NCBI GenBank assembly: GCA_011682595.1
Contig: JAACEH010000223.1
Coordinates: forward strand, 1-5,818
Length of the DNA: 5,818 bases
Reading direction: 5' to 3'
Origin: Anaerolineaceae bacterium
GTDB taxonomy: Bacteria; Planctomycetota; Phycisphaerae; FEN-1346; JAACEH01
Shown here: piece after piece, positions 5,650 through 5,818 of the stretch
How positions within the stretch are numbered: position 1 is the stretch's first letter
Layout of the letters: each line of letters begins with the position of its first letter
Translations under genes and position numbers: made by a program
The notes under the pieces: generated by a model
The model's database searches: none
What the model saw: the letters and a program-made list of their open reading frames with translations, nothing else
Told to the model about the DNA's origin: nothing

Positions 5650-5678
5650 ATTGTGCCCGAAACGGCCGGGATTGGCAA
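5650..5678 (-). promoter_or_regulatory. candidate sigma70-type promoter of rmuC-nit2
   Basis: On the minus strand TTGCCA (5673-5678) and CACAAT (5650-5655) are separated by exactly 17 bp. They have one mismatch from the -35 consensus and two from the -10. Transcription would start near 5643, leaving a leader of about 30 nt before the rmuC ATG. The match is good but was found by eye only. Confidence 0.45.
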
Positions 5679-5762
5679 GGGCGGCCACCGGTGCCGTGGC
5701 TACGGGGGTGCACATCAAGATTGCAGGTAAAGTCAAGTAGATCTGGTCAACAGACCCGGCGG

Positions 5763-5790
5763 GGGTGGCATGCGTCGCTGGCGACGCATG
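5763..5790. repeat. palindromic element with GGGTGGCATG head (second copy type)
   Basis: GGGTGGCATG (5763-5772) leads into a perfect 10-bp inverted repeat, CATGCGTCGC (5769-5778), loop TG, GCGACGCATG (5781-5790). The head and the CATG ends match the element at 1818-1848, but the stem interior differs. It lies in the non-coding region upstream of rmuC (5612-5818), where I see no gene. Confidence 0.65.
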
Positions 5791-5818
5791 TTCCGTGATT
5801 CCACGACATGGGCTCTCC

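Noticed and set aside
4808..5798. Long plus-strand frames opposite rmuC
   Set aside because: Leu/Gln- or Ser/Arg-rich antisense translation of the RmuC coiled coil. There is no start signal or known domain.

Overview
The window is a GC-rich bacterial chromosomal segment with short intergenic gaps. The gene content, the Pro/Ala/Asp/Glu-rich membrane-anchored hypothetical protein and the GGGTGGCATG palindromes suggest a Planctomycetota-type genome. That assignment is inference: no rRNA or other phylogenetic marker is present to confirm it.

Left part (1-1880): rsmE (16S rRNA m3U1498 methyltransferase, minus strand, GTG start with a strong Shine-Dalgarno) is transcribed divergently from an unrecognised gene at about 980-1780. 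That gene encodes a long disordered acidic/proline-rich region followed by a short C-terminal membrane anchor. It converges on the next minus-strand gene, and a short palindromic element lies in the gap.

Middle and right part (1883-5611, all minus strand): in order of transcription these are rmuC, a cytosolic carbon-nitrogen hydrolase (nitrilase superfamily, 'nit2') and a second, paralogous carbon-nitrogen hydrolase with a signal peptide ('nit1'). rmuC has a good candidate sigma70-type promoter and Shine-Dalgarno, but in this sequence it is broken by a net -1 (mod 3) frameshift near 4797-4806. The rmuC stop codon TGA is immediately followed, in the same frame, by the TTG start of nit2, so the two are probably translationally coupled. 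A 304-base gap with two hairpins and a 23-bp-period direct repeat separates nit2 from nit1. Both hydrolases keep the Glu-Lys-Cys triad and share an unusual C-terminal extension with a W-S-N-D-P motif and a terminal R-G-G-P-P tail, so they are a divergent tandem pair. nit1 has two well-formed translation starts, one giving an exported form and one giving a cytosolic form.

rsmE and rmuC are housekeeping functions. The accessory interest lies in the paired hydrolases, their coupling to rmuC and the small palindromic repeats. I see no RNA genes, CRISPR arrays, transposases or phage genes, and no clear evidence of a new defence or metabolic system.
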